Shown piece by piece: positions 18,027 through 27,200 of a stretch of 64,000 nucleotides of DNA. This stretch comes from Qaidamihabitans albus. GTDB lineage: Bacteria > Actinomycetota > Actinomycetes > Mycobacteriales > Pseudonocardiaceae. Location: positions 124,001 to 188,000 of the forward strand of contig NZ_JAEHOB010000014.1 of NCBI RefSeq assembly GCF_016464705.1, read 5' to 3'. The notes below the pieces were generated by a model. That model was not told where the DNA came from and did not search any database. It worked only from the letters and a program-made list of their open reading frames with translations. How positions within the stretch are numbered: the stretch's first letter is position 1; each line of letters opens with the position of its first letter. The position numbers were made by a program, and so were the translations under genes.

Positions 18027-19328
18027 ATGCGCGGCACCCGGTTCTGGATACTCGCTCTCGTGACCGCTCTCTGCGGCACCACCGTGCTCGCCACGGCTGT
18101 AGTTGGCGTCCGGCCGGCCGTGGCGCGGCAGCAGCAGTGCCGGGACGTCACGGAGCTGCCCGCCCCGGTCCCGTGGCCACAGCGGATGCTGGGCGCCGAG
18201 CGCGTCTGGCCGATGACCACCGGCGCCGGGCAGGTCGTCGCCGTGATCGGCACCGGTGTCGCCGATACGCCGTTCCTCGCCGAGCGCCAGGCCGGCAGCA
18301 CGGATCTCGCGCCGGCGACCGGATTCGGCGCGGAAAGCGGCCGTCCCGACTGCCTCGGTGTCGGAACCGGCGTCGCCGGCATCATCGCCGGCCGGCAACG
18401 TGCCGGCATCGGCTTCCACGGGCTCGCGCCCGGAGCCCGAATCCTCTCCGTCAAGGTCGTCGGCGACAGCTACCCGGCCGATCGGCAACCGCGCGGCTCC
18501 GTGGATCCCGCCACGCTCGCCAGTGGGATCGAATGGGCGACCGGTAACGGTGCGACCGTGATCGTGGTCGCCGAGGTCGCCTACCAGGACAGCCCGGCGC
18601 TGCGTGCCGCCGTGCGGCGTGCGCTGGACTCCGGCATCCTCCTCGTGGCCGCGGTCGGGGAAACCCAGCGCGACGAGCCCTCCGGCACCACCCCGTACCC
18701 GGCCGCGATCGACGGGGTGCTCGGGGTGGGCGCCATCGACGCGGAAGGGATGGCCGCCCGCGGCTCCCGCCCGGCCCATGTGGATCTGGTCGCACCCGGG
18801 GACGACGTGCTCACCACACTGCCCGGTGGCGGGCTCGGCACCGTGGCCGGCACCGCGTACGCCGCCGGCCACGTGGCCGCGACGGCGGCACTGGTCCGCG
18901 CCCACCGGCCGGACGCGTCGCGGGAGGAGGTGACCCAGCGCCTGCTCGCGACAGCGGCGCCCGCACCCGAGGGTGAGGGCAGCGCTCGCTACGGCTACGG
19001 CGTCGTCAACCCCTACCCAGCCGTGCTGGAACGGGCGGTAGCCGGCGAACCCGCCTCGCTGCCGGCCATGACCCGCTCGCGCATCAGCGCCGAGGAGGCC
19101 GCGCGGGCGCGGGAGACCGACCGCGCGAACACGCTCGCCTACCAGCTCGTCGCCGCCGGTGCGGGGCTCACCGTGCTGGTCGCCGCCGCCGTCGCCTTCG
19201 GCCCGAAGGGTCATCGGCGGCGCTGGCGCAGTGGCCTCGCCGCGGTGCCCGAGGACCGGCCCGAGGACGAACACCCGCAGCCGCCGGTCGAGCTGCTGGC
19301 CGACCGGGGTAAGCCCGCGGGTAGCTGA
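18027..19328 (+). CDS. Mycosin homologue lacking the catalytic triad (pseudoprotease)
   Basis: A 433-residue subtilase-fold protein with an N-terminal hydrophobic signal segment (about 6-30), a subtilisin-like body and a C-terminal membrane segment near 375-395 followed by basic residues: the mycosin (MycP) layout. All catalytic positions are replaced. The usual D-T-G reads VAVIGTGV (Asp to Gly), the His box G-H-G-T reads LGVGTGVAG (His to Val), and the Ser box G-T-S reads GTAYAAGHV (Ser to Ala). The oxyanion Asn region reads VAAVGE. The frame is otherwise intact with normal GC3, so this is a maintained inactive member, not a decayed one. Mycosins are known to stabilise the ESX membrane complex independently of proteolysis; that is the likely role here. 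ATG at 18027 has no clear ribosome site and sits 60 bases from the divergent YbaB-like gene. Confidence 0.85.
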   Translation: MRGTRFWILALVTALCGTTVLATAVVGVRPAVARQQQCRDVTELPAPVPWPQRMLGAERVWPMTTGAGQVVAVIGTGVADTPFLAERQAGSTDLAPATGFGAESGRPDCLGVGTGVAGIIAGRQRAGIGFHGLAPGARILSVKVVGDSYPADRQPRGSVDPATLASGIEWATGNGATVIVVAEVAYQDSPALRAAVRRALDSGILLVAAVGETQRDEPSGTTPYPAAIDGVLGVGAIDAEGMAARGSRPAHVDLVAPGDDVLTTLPGGGLGTVAGTAYAAGHVAATAALVRAHRPDASREEVTQRLLATAAPAPEGEGSARYGYGVVNPYPAVLERAVAGEPASLPAMTRSRISAEEAARARETDRANTLAYQLVAAGAGLTVLVAAAVAFGPKGHRRRWRSGLAAVPEDRPEDEHPQPPVELLADRGKPAGS

Positions 19329-19364
19329 CATCACGAGTTCACGGCCGTTCCACGATCGTTCGGC

Positions 19365-19427
19365 GTGCCGGGCGTGCGGGCGCCGAGCAGGCAACCCGCC
19401 CGCTCGATGCCCGCACGCCTCCGGCAC
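19365..19427. terminator. Bidirectional hairpin terminator between mycosin-like and WXG100 genes
   Basis: GTGCCGGGCGTGCGGGC at 19365-19381 pairs with the right arm at 19409-19427 (one two-base bulge), giving a very stable stem in the gap between the convergent mycosin-like gene (ends 19328) and the WXG100 gene (ends 19429). No T-run, as usual in actinobacteria. Confidence 0.6.
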
Positions 19428-19428
19428 T

Positions 19429-19719
19429 TCAGACGAAAAGCCCCGCGCACTTGTTGTCGGTCGCGTGCATGTCCGTCGCCGCGTTCTGCGTCGCGATGCC
19501 GCACCTGTTCTCGGCGTCGCTGAGTTTCTTGGCGGCGGCGTCCCACTTCGTGTGCGCTTCCTGAAAGCCGAGAGCCGCGCCACCCTGCCAGCCCTCGCCG
19601 ACGATGGACTTCGCCCTGGTCATCAGGTCGTCGAACAGCGCCTGCATCTGCGCCGAGATGCTGGTCGCGCTGCTGCCGACCTCGCCGATGGCGCCGACGT
19701 TGTAGGTGATCCTGGACAT
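19429..19719 (-). CDS. WXG100 (ESAT-6/CFP-10-like) protein
   Basis: A 96-residue WXG100 protein with the W-Q-G turn (EGWQGGAALGF) at about 44-46 between two long helices. ATG at 19719 has AGGA about seven bases upstream. It ends in a short tail with two cysteines nearby (N-R-C-G-I and N-K-C-A-G), which is unusual for the family and could allow a disulfide. WXG100 proteins form antiparallel four-helix dimers and are exported by EccC-type ATPases. It lies 45 bases downstream of a second WXG100 gene in the same operon, so the two are the probable heterodimeric EsxA/EsxB pair of this system. Confidence 0.9.
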   Translation of the reverse strand: MSRITYNVGAIGEVGSSATSISAQMQALFDDLMTRAKSIVGEGWQGGAALGFQEAHTKWDAAAKKLSDAENRCGIATQNAATDMHATDNKCAGLFV

Positions 19720-19764
19720 GAAGGTTCCTTTCCGTACCGTGTGGACGGACTTGGGGAGGTCAGC

Positions 19765-20106
19765 TCAGGCCAGGCGGGCGAAGTTGGGCATCGCGCCGCC
19801 ACCGTCGGCATTGACGACGTTGTGCGCCTGGGACGCCTCGTCGTCCGCGGCCCCGATCATGTTCTCGGTAGCGGCGATGTTGTGCTGCAGCTGAGCCAGG
19901 ATCGGCTGCAGTTGGCCGGTCCAGATACCCATGAGCTCGTTCTGCTTGTTCATCCCCGCGGCCGATGCCGTGCCGCGCCACTGCGCGTTCACGATGCCCG
20001 CGTAGTTGTTGTTGCTGTTCTGGATCAACGCCCGCCCCTGCTCGGCCGTATCGCTGATCGCGAGCTTGAGCTGCTGGGTCTGCTCCGGCGTGAGTTCGAT
20101 GGTCAA
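19765..20106 (-). CDS. WXG100 protein, TTG start
   Basis: A 113-residue WXG100 protein (TIELTPEQTQQLKLAI at the N-terminus, W-R-G at about 43-45, then a helix with many polar residues). An in-frame TGA lies nine bases before the TTG at 20106, and no ATG or GTG follows near enough to keep the first helix, so TTG is the only sensible start; GGTGAG is a weak ribosome site. It is first of the two-gene WXG100 operon and is probably the partner of the 19429-19719 product. The longer C-terminal tail (ending P-N-F-A-R-L-A) is where export signals of such substrates usually sit, but I see no exact Y-x-x-x-D/E there. Confidence 0.88.
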   Translation of the reverse strand: MTIELTPEQTQQLKLAISDTAEQGRALIQNSNNNYAGIVNAQWRGTASAAGMNKQNELMGIWTGQLQPILAQLQHNIAATENMIGAADDEASQAHNVVNADGGGAMPNFARLA

Positions 20107-20285
20107 GGCTTCTCACCCCAATCGTTTCGGTCGTAGCCAAGCCTGCCCACGACCGCTCGCAGCCGGTGCTCAGCACCCACGCCACAGGAGCCCGGTAACC
20201 ACCTGGTCAGCGGCTCTCCGGCCGCACGCCGCGGGGGCGGTGCGGGTTCGGTACGGGAATCGCGATCCCGGGTGAGCCCACCTCG

Positions 20286-21200
20286 TCACGGCCGGCCCTC
20301 CGTGTCGAGCACTGCGCCGACCATGTCGGAGAGCGTGTCGCCCGGCAGCACGAGCTCGGTCATCGCACCGGGATTGAGACACAGCACGTGCTCGGCACTG
20401 GGCCAGTTGACCAGGATGTCGATGAACGACACCTGAACACGATGCGGCGTGCCGAGCCGCTCCAGCATCTCCGGTGAACTGAAGACGGGAATCACCGGAA
20501 CCCCGGCCGCGTCGACGACCCGCCAGGGAAAGCCCGCCTGATGAATCATTCCCGGATCCGGCACGGCCTCGCCGGTCGGGAGCACCAGCTCGGCCGAGGC
20601 GACGGCCAGGGCGAACCCACCACCGTCCTGCTCGTCGAGCGCGTCCCGCAGCCGCCGCTCCAGATCGTTGGCAGGCGGGTACTCCCGCAACGGCTCCTCG
20701 CCGGTGTCCAGAGGCTCCGTAGCCGCTTGCCCCAGCGCGGCGAGACAGAACCGGCGAACGTGCCGCGGCAACGCATTGGTCGCGGCCCCCTGGAGACCGT
20801 CCAGCGACACCAACGACACCTCGCCCCGCGCCATCGCGGGCACCGTGCCGATCGGCAGGAAAACACCGATCGGGACGTGCGGGTTCACCGCGAGCTGGTA
20901 CCGCGAATCCGGCCATATCCTGGCCAGCGCTTCGAAATCGACGTCGTGGTAGTGCTGGGCCAGCTCGCCCATCACCCAGCGCAGGGTCTCCGGCGAGGTG
21001 AAGGCCAGCACGTAGTCCCTTCCGAAGGGGAAAGCCGCCGCGAGCCGAGCCCATTCCGGCGTACCCGGGTCCGGCAGCACCGGAAGGTAGAGCCGGCACG
21101 ACTCCAGCAGCCGCGCGTAGCGCCGCCCGTCCCGCTCCTCCAGCGCCGCGGCCATGTCCTGCTCCGTGTCGGTGGCCGGACGCCACGCCTGCTGCCGCAA
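20286..21200 (-). CDS. SseB-domain protein of the T7SS locus, TTG start
   Basis: A 304-residue protein from TTG at 21200, chosen because AGGAGGAGGAAG lies just upstream; the ATG 19 codons further on (MAAALEERDG) has no ribosome site. It holds two similar halves (about 20-130 and 165-290), each with the SseB N-terminal-like pattern: a Leu/Pro-rich strand (YLPVLPDP; LVLPTGEAVPDP), a strand set by P-V/I-F-S-S-P-E or A-F-T-S-P-E, and an L-x-x-N-P motif (VLCLNPGAM; LAVNPHVPI). SseB-like proteins accompany many ESX loci but their function is not established. The gene starts 31 bases after eccB and is the last of the eccD-eccB-sseB operon; the WXG100 pair follows after 180 bases. Confidence 0.75.
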   Translation of the reverse strand: MRQQAWRPATDTEQDMAAALEERDGRRYARLLESCRLYLPVLPDPGTPEWARLAAAFPFGRDYVLAFTSPETLRWVMGELAQHYHDVDFEALARIWPDSRYQLAVNPHVPIGVFLPIGTVPAMARGEVSLVSLDGLQGAATNALPRHVRRFCLAALGQAATEPLDTGEEPLREYPPANDLERRLRDALDEQDGGGFALAVASAELVLPTGEAVPDPGMIHQAGFPWRVVDAAGVPVIPVFSSPEMLERLGTPHRVQVSFIDILVNWPSAEHVLCLNPGAMTELVLPGDTLSDMVGAVLDTEGRP

Positions 21201-21231
21201 AGGCTTCCTCCTCCTCTCGTGCGAGCCGGAA

Positions 21232-22659
21232 TCAGCCGACGGGACCGTGCACGGGAGCGGCACGCATCGCCGCGGCCGCCGACAGGGTCGGGCCGGAGGG
21301 GATCCGCCGCACCAGCGTCTCGGGAGCGTCCACTGCATCACCGGGTTGGAACCCGAGCGCGGCGAGCTCCTCCCGCGACGGCACCGGGAACCGCAGGCCC
21401 CGATCCGTCACGACGCTGAACGCCCCGGCACGCGCGGTGCTCGACGGCAGCGCCCGCACGACAGCCACCCTGCCGGGCGGCACGAAAACCCGGTCGGCGA
21501 GCCGGGCGCCCGTGCCCGAGGCCACGCTCGTCTCGACTCCCGCCCGCAGGTTCGCGGTATCGACACCGAGCCGGATCTCCGGCGTCGCGCCCACACCGGA
21601 GGTGACGGAACACAGCGAGATCCGGCCGTCGGCGGGCAGTGACGCCAGTCCGGGCGGCGTCTCGGGCGGCTCCGTCTCACCGCCGGCGGGTGCGAGCGCG
21701 CGGCTGGTGGGTGCCTGACCGGCCTCCTGCGCGGACACGCGCTGCGGCTCGGTGGGTTGCTGCCCCTGCAACACGCGCACCTGCAGGTCGGTCAGCGGGG
21801 CCAGGCCGTCGTCGAGCACCAAGTAGTGCTGCCGCATGCCGCCGGTGATCGGGTGGTACACCACCTCCCCGACGGTGCGCCCCGGCACCGCGGTCGAATC
21901 CTCACCCCGCGCGGGTACAGCGATCGGTTCGATCGCCTGCCCCGCCGGCAGCACGTTGAGCCACGCGGCGCCGGTCTCCACCGGTTCCCGTCCGGCACCG
22001 TAGAGGGAGCGGACGACACTCTCCGGAGTGTCACCGGCGATCGGGTAGCGGTGCCCGCGCCACACGAGATAGGTCGCGCCGTCCGAGGTGTCGCGGACGA
22101 GCAGGCCCCGCTGCCCCAGCGGCGCGCCACCCGGTGGCCGCTCACCGACCATGAGCGTGGTCGTCGTGGTCGGTGTGCCTGCCGTGTCCTCACCGGGTAC
22201 CTCGCAGGTGCTCCACGGCATGCCGAGGGTCTGGTCCCTCGCGGGAAGCGAGTCCGGCGCGCCGGGAATGCCGACGGTCACGCCGCGCGGCACCCCGGCG
22301 AGATCACCCGTGGAAAGACGGTGCGCCTCGGCCTGCGGCTGCCCGCTGATCAGCCGCGCGGAGGCGTAGTTCAGGACGGGACGCACCGCCCCGTCGTGGT
22401 ACACGTACGTTGCGCCGGTCTCCTCCTCCAGGATGATCGAGCCGTTCTCGCGCCAGCCCGAGCCGCCGACGTTGGTGAAAACACCGATCACACCGAAGAT
22501 CACCGCCACCAGCGCCGCGATCATGATGCCCGCGAACGCGGCGCCCACTCCCCTGCGCAGCGGCGTCTGTTCCGGGTCGGTCTCGTGCACCATCAGCGAC
22601 GACACCACGCGCTGCATCATGAACTGGTACGAGTGCAGCTGGTCCTTGCGGCTGGGCAT
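21232..22659 (-). CDS. eccB: T7SS core component EccB
   Basis: A 475-residue protein with the EccB plan: a short basic N-terminus (MPSRKDQLHSYQFMMQRVV), one membrane helix at about 40-65, then a long extracytoplasmic domain. The opening Q-L-x-S-Y-x-F-M-x-x-R motif is diagnostic for the family. Cysteines near 151 and 350 are candidates for the structural disulfide. EccB is a cell-envelope subunit of the ESX translocon around the EccC ATPase. The start lies two bases after the eccD stop, showing tight coupling. The length agrees with characterised EccB proteins (about 460-510). Confidence 0.95.
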   Translation of the reverse strand: MPSRKDQLHSYQFMMQRVVSSLMVHETDPEQTPLRRGVGAAFAGIMIAALVAVIFGVIGVFTNVGGSGWRENGSIILEEETGATYVYHDGAVRPVLNYASARLISGQPQAEAHRLSTGDLAGVPRGVTVGIPGAPDSLPARDQTLGMPWSTCEVPGEDTAGTPTTTTTLMVGERPPGGAPLGQRGLLVRDTSDGATYLVWRGHRYPIAGDTPESVVRSLYGAGREPVETGAAWLNVLPAGQAIEPIAVPARGEDSTAVPGRTVGEVVYHPITGGMRQHYLVLDDGLAPLTDLQVRVLQGQQPTEPQRVSAQEAGQAPTSRALAPAGGETEPPETPPGLASLPADGRISLCSVTSGVGATPEIRLGVDTANLRAGVETSVASGTGARLADRVFVPPGRVAVVRALPSSTARAGAFSVVTDRGLRFPVPSREELAALGFQPGDAVDAPETLVRRIPSGPTLSAAAAMRAAPVHGPVG

Positions 22660-22661
22660 CG

Positions 22662-24071
22662 CTAACCGATCCCCGCCGCGGCGCCCCGTACGAACGCGTA
22701 GAAGCCGGTGATGGAACAGGCCAGCGGGATCAGTGCGAGGACGGCGAGGACATCGACGATGTCGGCGATCCGGCCGAGATAGGGCGACGGGTTGCGGTTG
22801 CTGTACACCAGCGCCGCGAACGCGGCCAGCGCCGCCACCACCGCCGTGACGAGCAGCAGCAGCACCCAGGCCGAGTCGTCGAAGCCGGCCGAGAACGCGA
22901 CGGCCAGCAGCGCGCCGACCACGGTACCGGCCACCAGCAACGGGATCCGCTGCCGCGGCACGGCGAACAGGCGGGCTCGCAACAGCAGCGCCACCGTCAC
23001 GGCGGCCAGCATGCCCAGCCGTGTGGCTTCACCGTGCACCGCCAGGTAGCTCCCGGCCGTAACCGCGACCACGGAAAGGCCGAGCAGCAGTCCGGAAAGG
23101 ACCTCGTCGGAGCGGGCCGCGGCGGCGAAGACCACCGGCGGCTTCGGCGATGGTGCGTCGTCGAGCAGATCGGCCGGCCGCTGCGGCAGCACCGGCAGCG
23201 GCAGCCTGCCGAGCCGGATCGCCAGCAGCGGGTACCCGGGCAGGGCACCGATGCCCACCGTCAGCACCAGCGCCGCCGCGCCGTCCGGTTCCATCGAACC
23301 GCCCAGCGCGGCGCCGAACGCCCCGATCAGTCCCGCCGTGGCCGCCGCCACGAAGATCCGGGGCAGCGCGGCGACCCCGAGGTAGCCCGCGATGCCGAAC
23401 ACCAGCAGCGACACCGAGGCCAGCAGCAGCTGCGGCGCTCCGAAGCCGGCCGGTGCGGCGTGCTCGGGTCCGGTCAGCAGCAGCCCGCCGAGAAACGCGT
23501 AGGGCAGACCACAGCCGGCGAGAACGGCGCCCGCCGTGGCGTCGGGCAACGCGCGGGCGATGACAGCGCCCAGCGCGACCAGGACGACGGCCATCCCGTA
23601 CAGCACCAGGCCCGGCACCAGCCACGGTGGCTCGAAGAGGAGGGTGACCAGCGTCCCCGCCAGCAGCACGCCGGCGCAGGCGGCGAGGCCGCAGCGACGG
23701 GTGGCCGCCCTCCCCCAGCTGCGCCCGTACCGCCGGGCACCGCTCGCGATGGACTCGATCACGTCGTCGTACTCCAGCTCCGGCCACTCCAGCTGGCCGG
23801 GCACGAGGTGCAGCACCTCGCCGTCGAGCACCTTCTGCGCGGCCAGCGTCTGCCGGGTGTCCACATCGTCCCCGGTGGGACGCCGCAACATCCAACCGCC
23901 GTGCCGCTCGCCGGCATCGGCCGCGTCGTCGCCGGCATGCCGCAGGATGTACGGCAGCAGCTCGGCCACGGGCACGTCCTCGGGCAGGGCGACGTCCATC
24001 CTTCGCCCGGAAACGACGATGGTCACCCTGGCCAGCGCGGCAGCGCCCAGGGCCGAAGCCGGGGCCGTCAT
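22662..24071 (-). CDS. eccD: T7SS core component EccD
   Basis: A 469-residue protein: an N-terminal ubiquitin-like (YukD-type) domain at about 12-100 (ARVTIVVSGRRMDVALPEDV) followed by about eleven membrane helices to the C-terminus (ending FVRGAAAGIG). This is the EccD channel-forming subunit of the ESX membrane complex. It is the first gene of the minus operon eccD-eccB-sseB and is divergent from eccC across 142 bases, so both halves of the core complex share one promoter region. Cytoplasmic EccD N-domains contact EccC in known ESX structures. Confidence 0.95.
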   Translation of the reverse strand: MTAPASALGAAALARVTIVVSGRRMDVALPEDVPVAELLPYILRHAGDDAADAGERHGGWMLRRPTGDDVDTRQTLAAQKVLDGEVLHLVPGQLEWPELEYDDVIESIASGARRYGRSWGRAATRRCGLAACAGVLLAGTLVTLLFEPPWLVPGLVLYGMAVVLVALGAVIARALPDATAGAVLAGCGLPYAFLGGLLLTGPEHAAPAGFGAPQLLLASVSLLVFGIAGYLGVAALPRIFVAAATAGLIGAFGAALGGSMEPDGAAALVLTVGIGALPGYPLLAIRLGRLPLPVLPQRPADLLDDAPSPKPPVVFAAAARSDEVLSGLLLGLSVVAVTAGSYLAVHGEATRLGMLAAVTVALLLRARLFAVPRQRIPLLVAGTVVGALLAVAFSAGFDDSAWVLLLLVTAVVAALAAFAALVYSNRNPSPYLGRIADIVDVLAVLALIPLACSITGFYAFVRGAAAGIG

Positions 24072-24213
24072 CGACGTACCTCCACACGAGATGGTCCGAA
24101 CCGGTGAGCCCGGGAGGGTAGCCAGGCGAACTCATACTAGGTCCGGCAGGCAACACCCATCCCGGACCGAGCCGCGGCAACCGGCTCGGCGGCACCACCC
24201 GAAAGGCGAGCAG
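24072..24213. promoter_or_regulatory. Divergent promoter region eccD/eccC
   Basis: This 142-base gap separates the divergent eccD and eccC genes, so it must hold promoters for both. A locally AT-richer spot with CATACTAG near 24135 is the only candidate -10-like element I see for eccC; no clear operator palindrome. Confidence 0.35.
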
Positions 24214-27200
24214 TTGGCAACGGTGATCGTGCAGCGGCCCGTGCGGCGGCCGGCACCAGAGCTGCCGTCCGGCGACGTCGTCCTCGACCCGCCCCCGGAG
24301 AACCCCGAGCCGAAGGGCCGGAACTGGACGCGCTCGCTGATGGTCCTGCCCATGCTCTGCATGATGGGTGGCATGGTCCTGATGATCGGGGCGCGGGGCG
24401 GCATAGGTGGCCCGATCATGTACGTCGCGGGCGGGCTGCTGGCGCTCGGCATGCTCGGCATGATCGCGTTCACGCTGCTCAGCCAGGCCGGTCAGGGAGC
24501 GACCAAGCAGGAGACAATGGTCGAGCGCCGGCGCTACATGCGCAAGCTCAGCCGGCTGCGGACACAGGTCCGTGGTACGGCGGACCAGCAGCGCGCCGCC
24601 ATGCTCTACCGGCATCCCGACCCGGACCGGCTGTGGTCGACGGTGCGTAGCGCCCGCCTGTGGGAGCGCAGGCCAGGCGACTGGGACTACACGATCATCC
24701 GGATCGGAGTGGGCCCGCAGGAACTCGCCACCCCGATCACCCCACCGGAGACCAAACCGGTCGACGAGCTGGAACCCATGTGTGCGCTCGCGCTGCGCAG
24801 GTTCGTCACCACCTACTCCACCGTGCCCGACCTACCGGTCGCCGCGGCGCTGCGCGGCTTCTCCCGCATCCACGTCACCGGAGACACCGATGCCAAGCGG
24901 GCGCTCGCCCGCGCGATCGTGGCGCAACTCGGCGTCTTCCACGCACCGGGTGACGTGCTCATGGCCTTCTGTGTCGACGCCGACGACCGGGACGAGTGGG
25001 AGTGGACCAAGTGGCTGCCCCACGTGCTGCACCCGGCCAAGCACGACGCCGTCGGCCAGCTCAGGATGGTGACGACGAGCGTCAGCGCCCTGGAGGCGAT
25101 GCTCGACGACGTGCTCGCCAACCGTCCACGCTTCGACCCGAACTCCGCCCCGATCGACGGCGCGGCGCACCTGGTGGTGTTCCTGGACGGCGGCGAGACC
25201 CAGAACTCGGAACACCTCACGATCGAAGGCGGTGTCGAGGGCGTGACACTGGTCGACCTGGTCGGCGAGCCGCCACGGATTCTCGACCCAACGACCCTCA
25301 TCCTCGACATCGCCGCCGACGGGACACTGAGCAGCAGGACCATGGACGGGACCAGCCCGGTCGGTACCGCGGACCAGCTCGACACCGCCGACCTGCTCGG
25401 CCTCGCGCGGTCACTGAGCCCGCTGCGGCTGTCCTCGGCGGCGGCGAGCGAGCAGCCGCTGGCGGGCACCCTGGAGCTGACGGATCTGCTGGGACTCGGC
25501 GACGCCCGCGAGTTCTCGCTGACCAGGAGCTGGGCCACCCGGTCCAACCGGGACCGGCTGCGCGTACCGTTCGGGGTTTACCCGGACGGTCGGCCGATCG
25601 TGCTCGACCTCAAGGAATCCGCGCAGGACGGCATGGGGCCGCACGGGCTGATGGTCGGTGCCACCGGTTCCGGGAAGTCGGAACTGCTGCGCACGCTGGT
25701 GCTCACCCTGGCGGTGACGCACGACCCGGAGACGCTGAACTTCGTGCTGGTCGACTTCAAGGGCGGCGCGACCTTCACCAAGCTGGACCGGCTGCCGCAC
25801 ACCAGCGCCGTGATCACCAACCTCGCCGACGAGCTGCACCTCGTCGACCGCATGCTCGACGCCATCCAGGGCGAGCTGCAGCGCAGGCAGGAGCTGCTGC
25901 GGAAGGCGGGCAACTACGGCTCGCAGCGCGAGTACGAGCGCGCCCGCGCGGCCGGCGCGCCGCTCGAGCCGCTGCCCTCGCTGCTGGTCATCGTGGACGA
26001 GTTCTCCGAGCTGCTCACCGCCCGGCCGGACTTCATCGACATGTTCGTCCAGATCGGACGGCTCGGCCGCTCACTCGGCGTACACCTGCTGCTGGCTTCG
26101 CAGCGGCTCGACGAGGGCAAGCTGCGTGGCCTCGACTCGCACCTGTCCTACCGGATCGCGCTGCGCACTTTCTCCGCCATGGAGAGCAGGACGGTGCTCG
26201 GCGTCCCCGACGCCTACCAGCTTCCGCGCTCACCCGGAAACGGGTTCCTCAAGACCGGAACCGACGAGCTGGACCGGTTCAAGGCCGCCTACGTCTCCGG
26301 TGCGCAGCGGCGCGGCACCGTGCGCCGTACCGACAGCGAAGGCAGGCGGATCGACCCGGTGCAGGAGTACTCGACGCGGTACCTGGCGCCGCGGCTGGCC
26401 GAGCAACCGCAAGGGACTGAACCGGAGGTGGACGACGAGGACGAGCTCGGCGAGACCCTGCTGGACGTGCTGGTCAGCCGGATGGAAGGGCAGGGCACCC
26501 CGGCACTGCGGGTCTGGCTCCCGCCGCTGGCCGAACCACCGACGTTGGACCAGCTGCTCGGCGAGCTGACCACGAACCCCGACCGGGGCCTGACCACCGC
26601 GCGGGTGGCCGACCACGGCTCGCTGCAGGCCATCGCCGGGGTCATCGACCGGCCCTTCGACCAGCTCCGCGAAACCTTCCGGCTGGACCTCTCGGCCGCC
26701 GGTGGCCACGTCGTCGTGGTCGGCGGCCCGCACAGTGGCAAGAGCACCGCGGTGCGCAGCATCATCGGCAGCCTCGCGCTCACCCACACCCCTCGTGAGG
26801 TCCAGTTCTTCTGCCTCGATTTCGGTGGTGGCGGGCTCGCCACGATGCGTGAGCTCGTCCATGTCGGGGGTGTCGCGACCCGGCGGGAAGGCGACCGGGT
26901 GCGGCGCGCCGTCGCCGAGGCGGCGACCCTGCTCGCCGAGCGGGAACGCCGGTTCGCCGAGCACGGTGTGGACAGCATGACCACCTACCGGAAGCTGCTG
27001 CGCGCGGGCAGGTTCCCGGAGGACCGCTTCGGGGACCTGTTCCTCGTCATCGACGGGTGGCTGACCCTGCGCACCGAGTTCGAGGATCTCGAACCCGCCG
27101 TGGCCGACCTGGTCAACCGGGGGCTCGGCTTCGGGATTCACGTGATCGCCGCGACCAACCGGTGGATGGACATGAAGATGAACACCCGGGACATCTTCGG

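Noticed and set aside
17550-19583. One 677-codon minus frame covering YbaB-like gene and the region antisense to the mycosin-like gene
   Set aside because: Only the last 138 codons are family-like; the rest is antisense to the mycosin-like gene. The GTG at 17966 has its own ribosome site.
23536-24213. Upstream in-frame extension of eccC
   Set aside because: It is antisense to eccD and non-coding in composition; the TTG at 24214 gives the conserved N-terminus.
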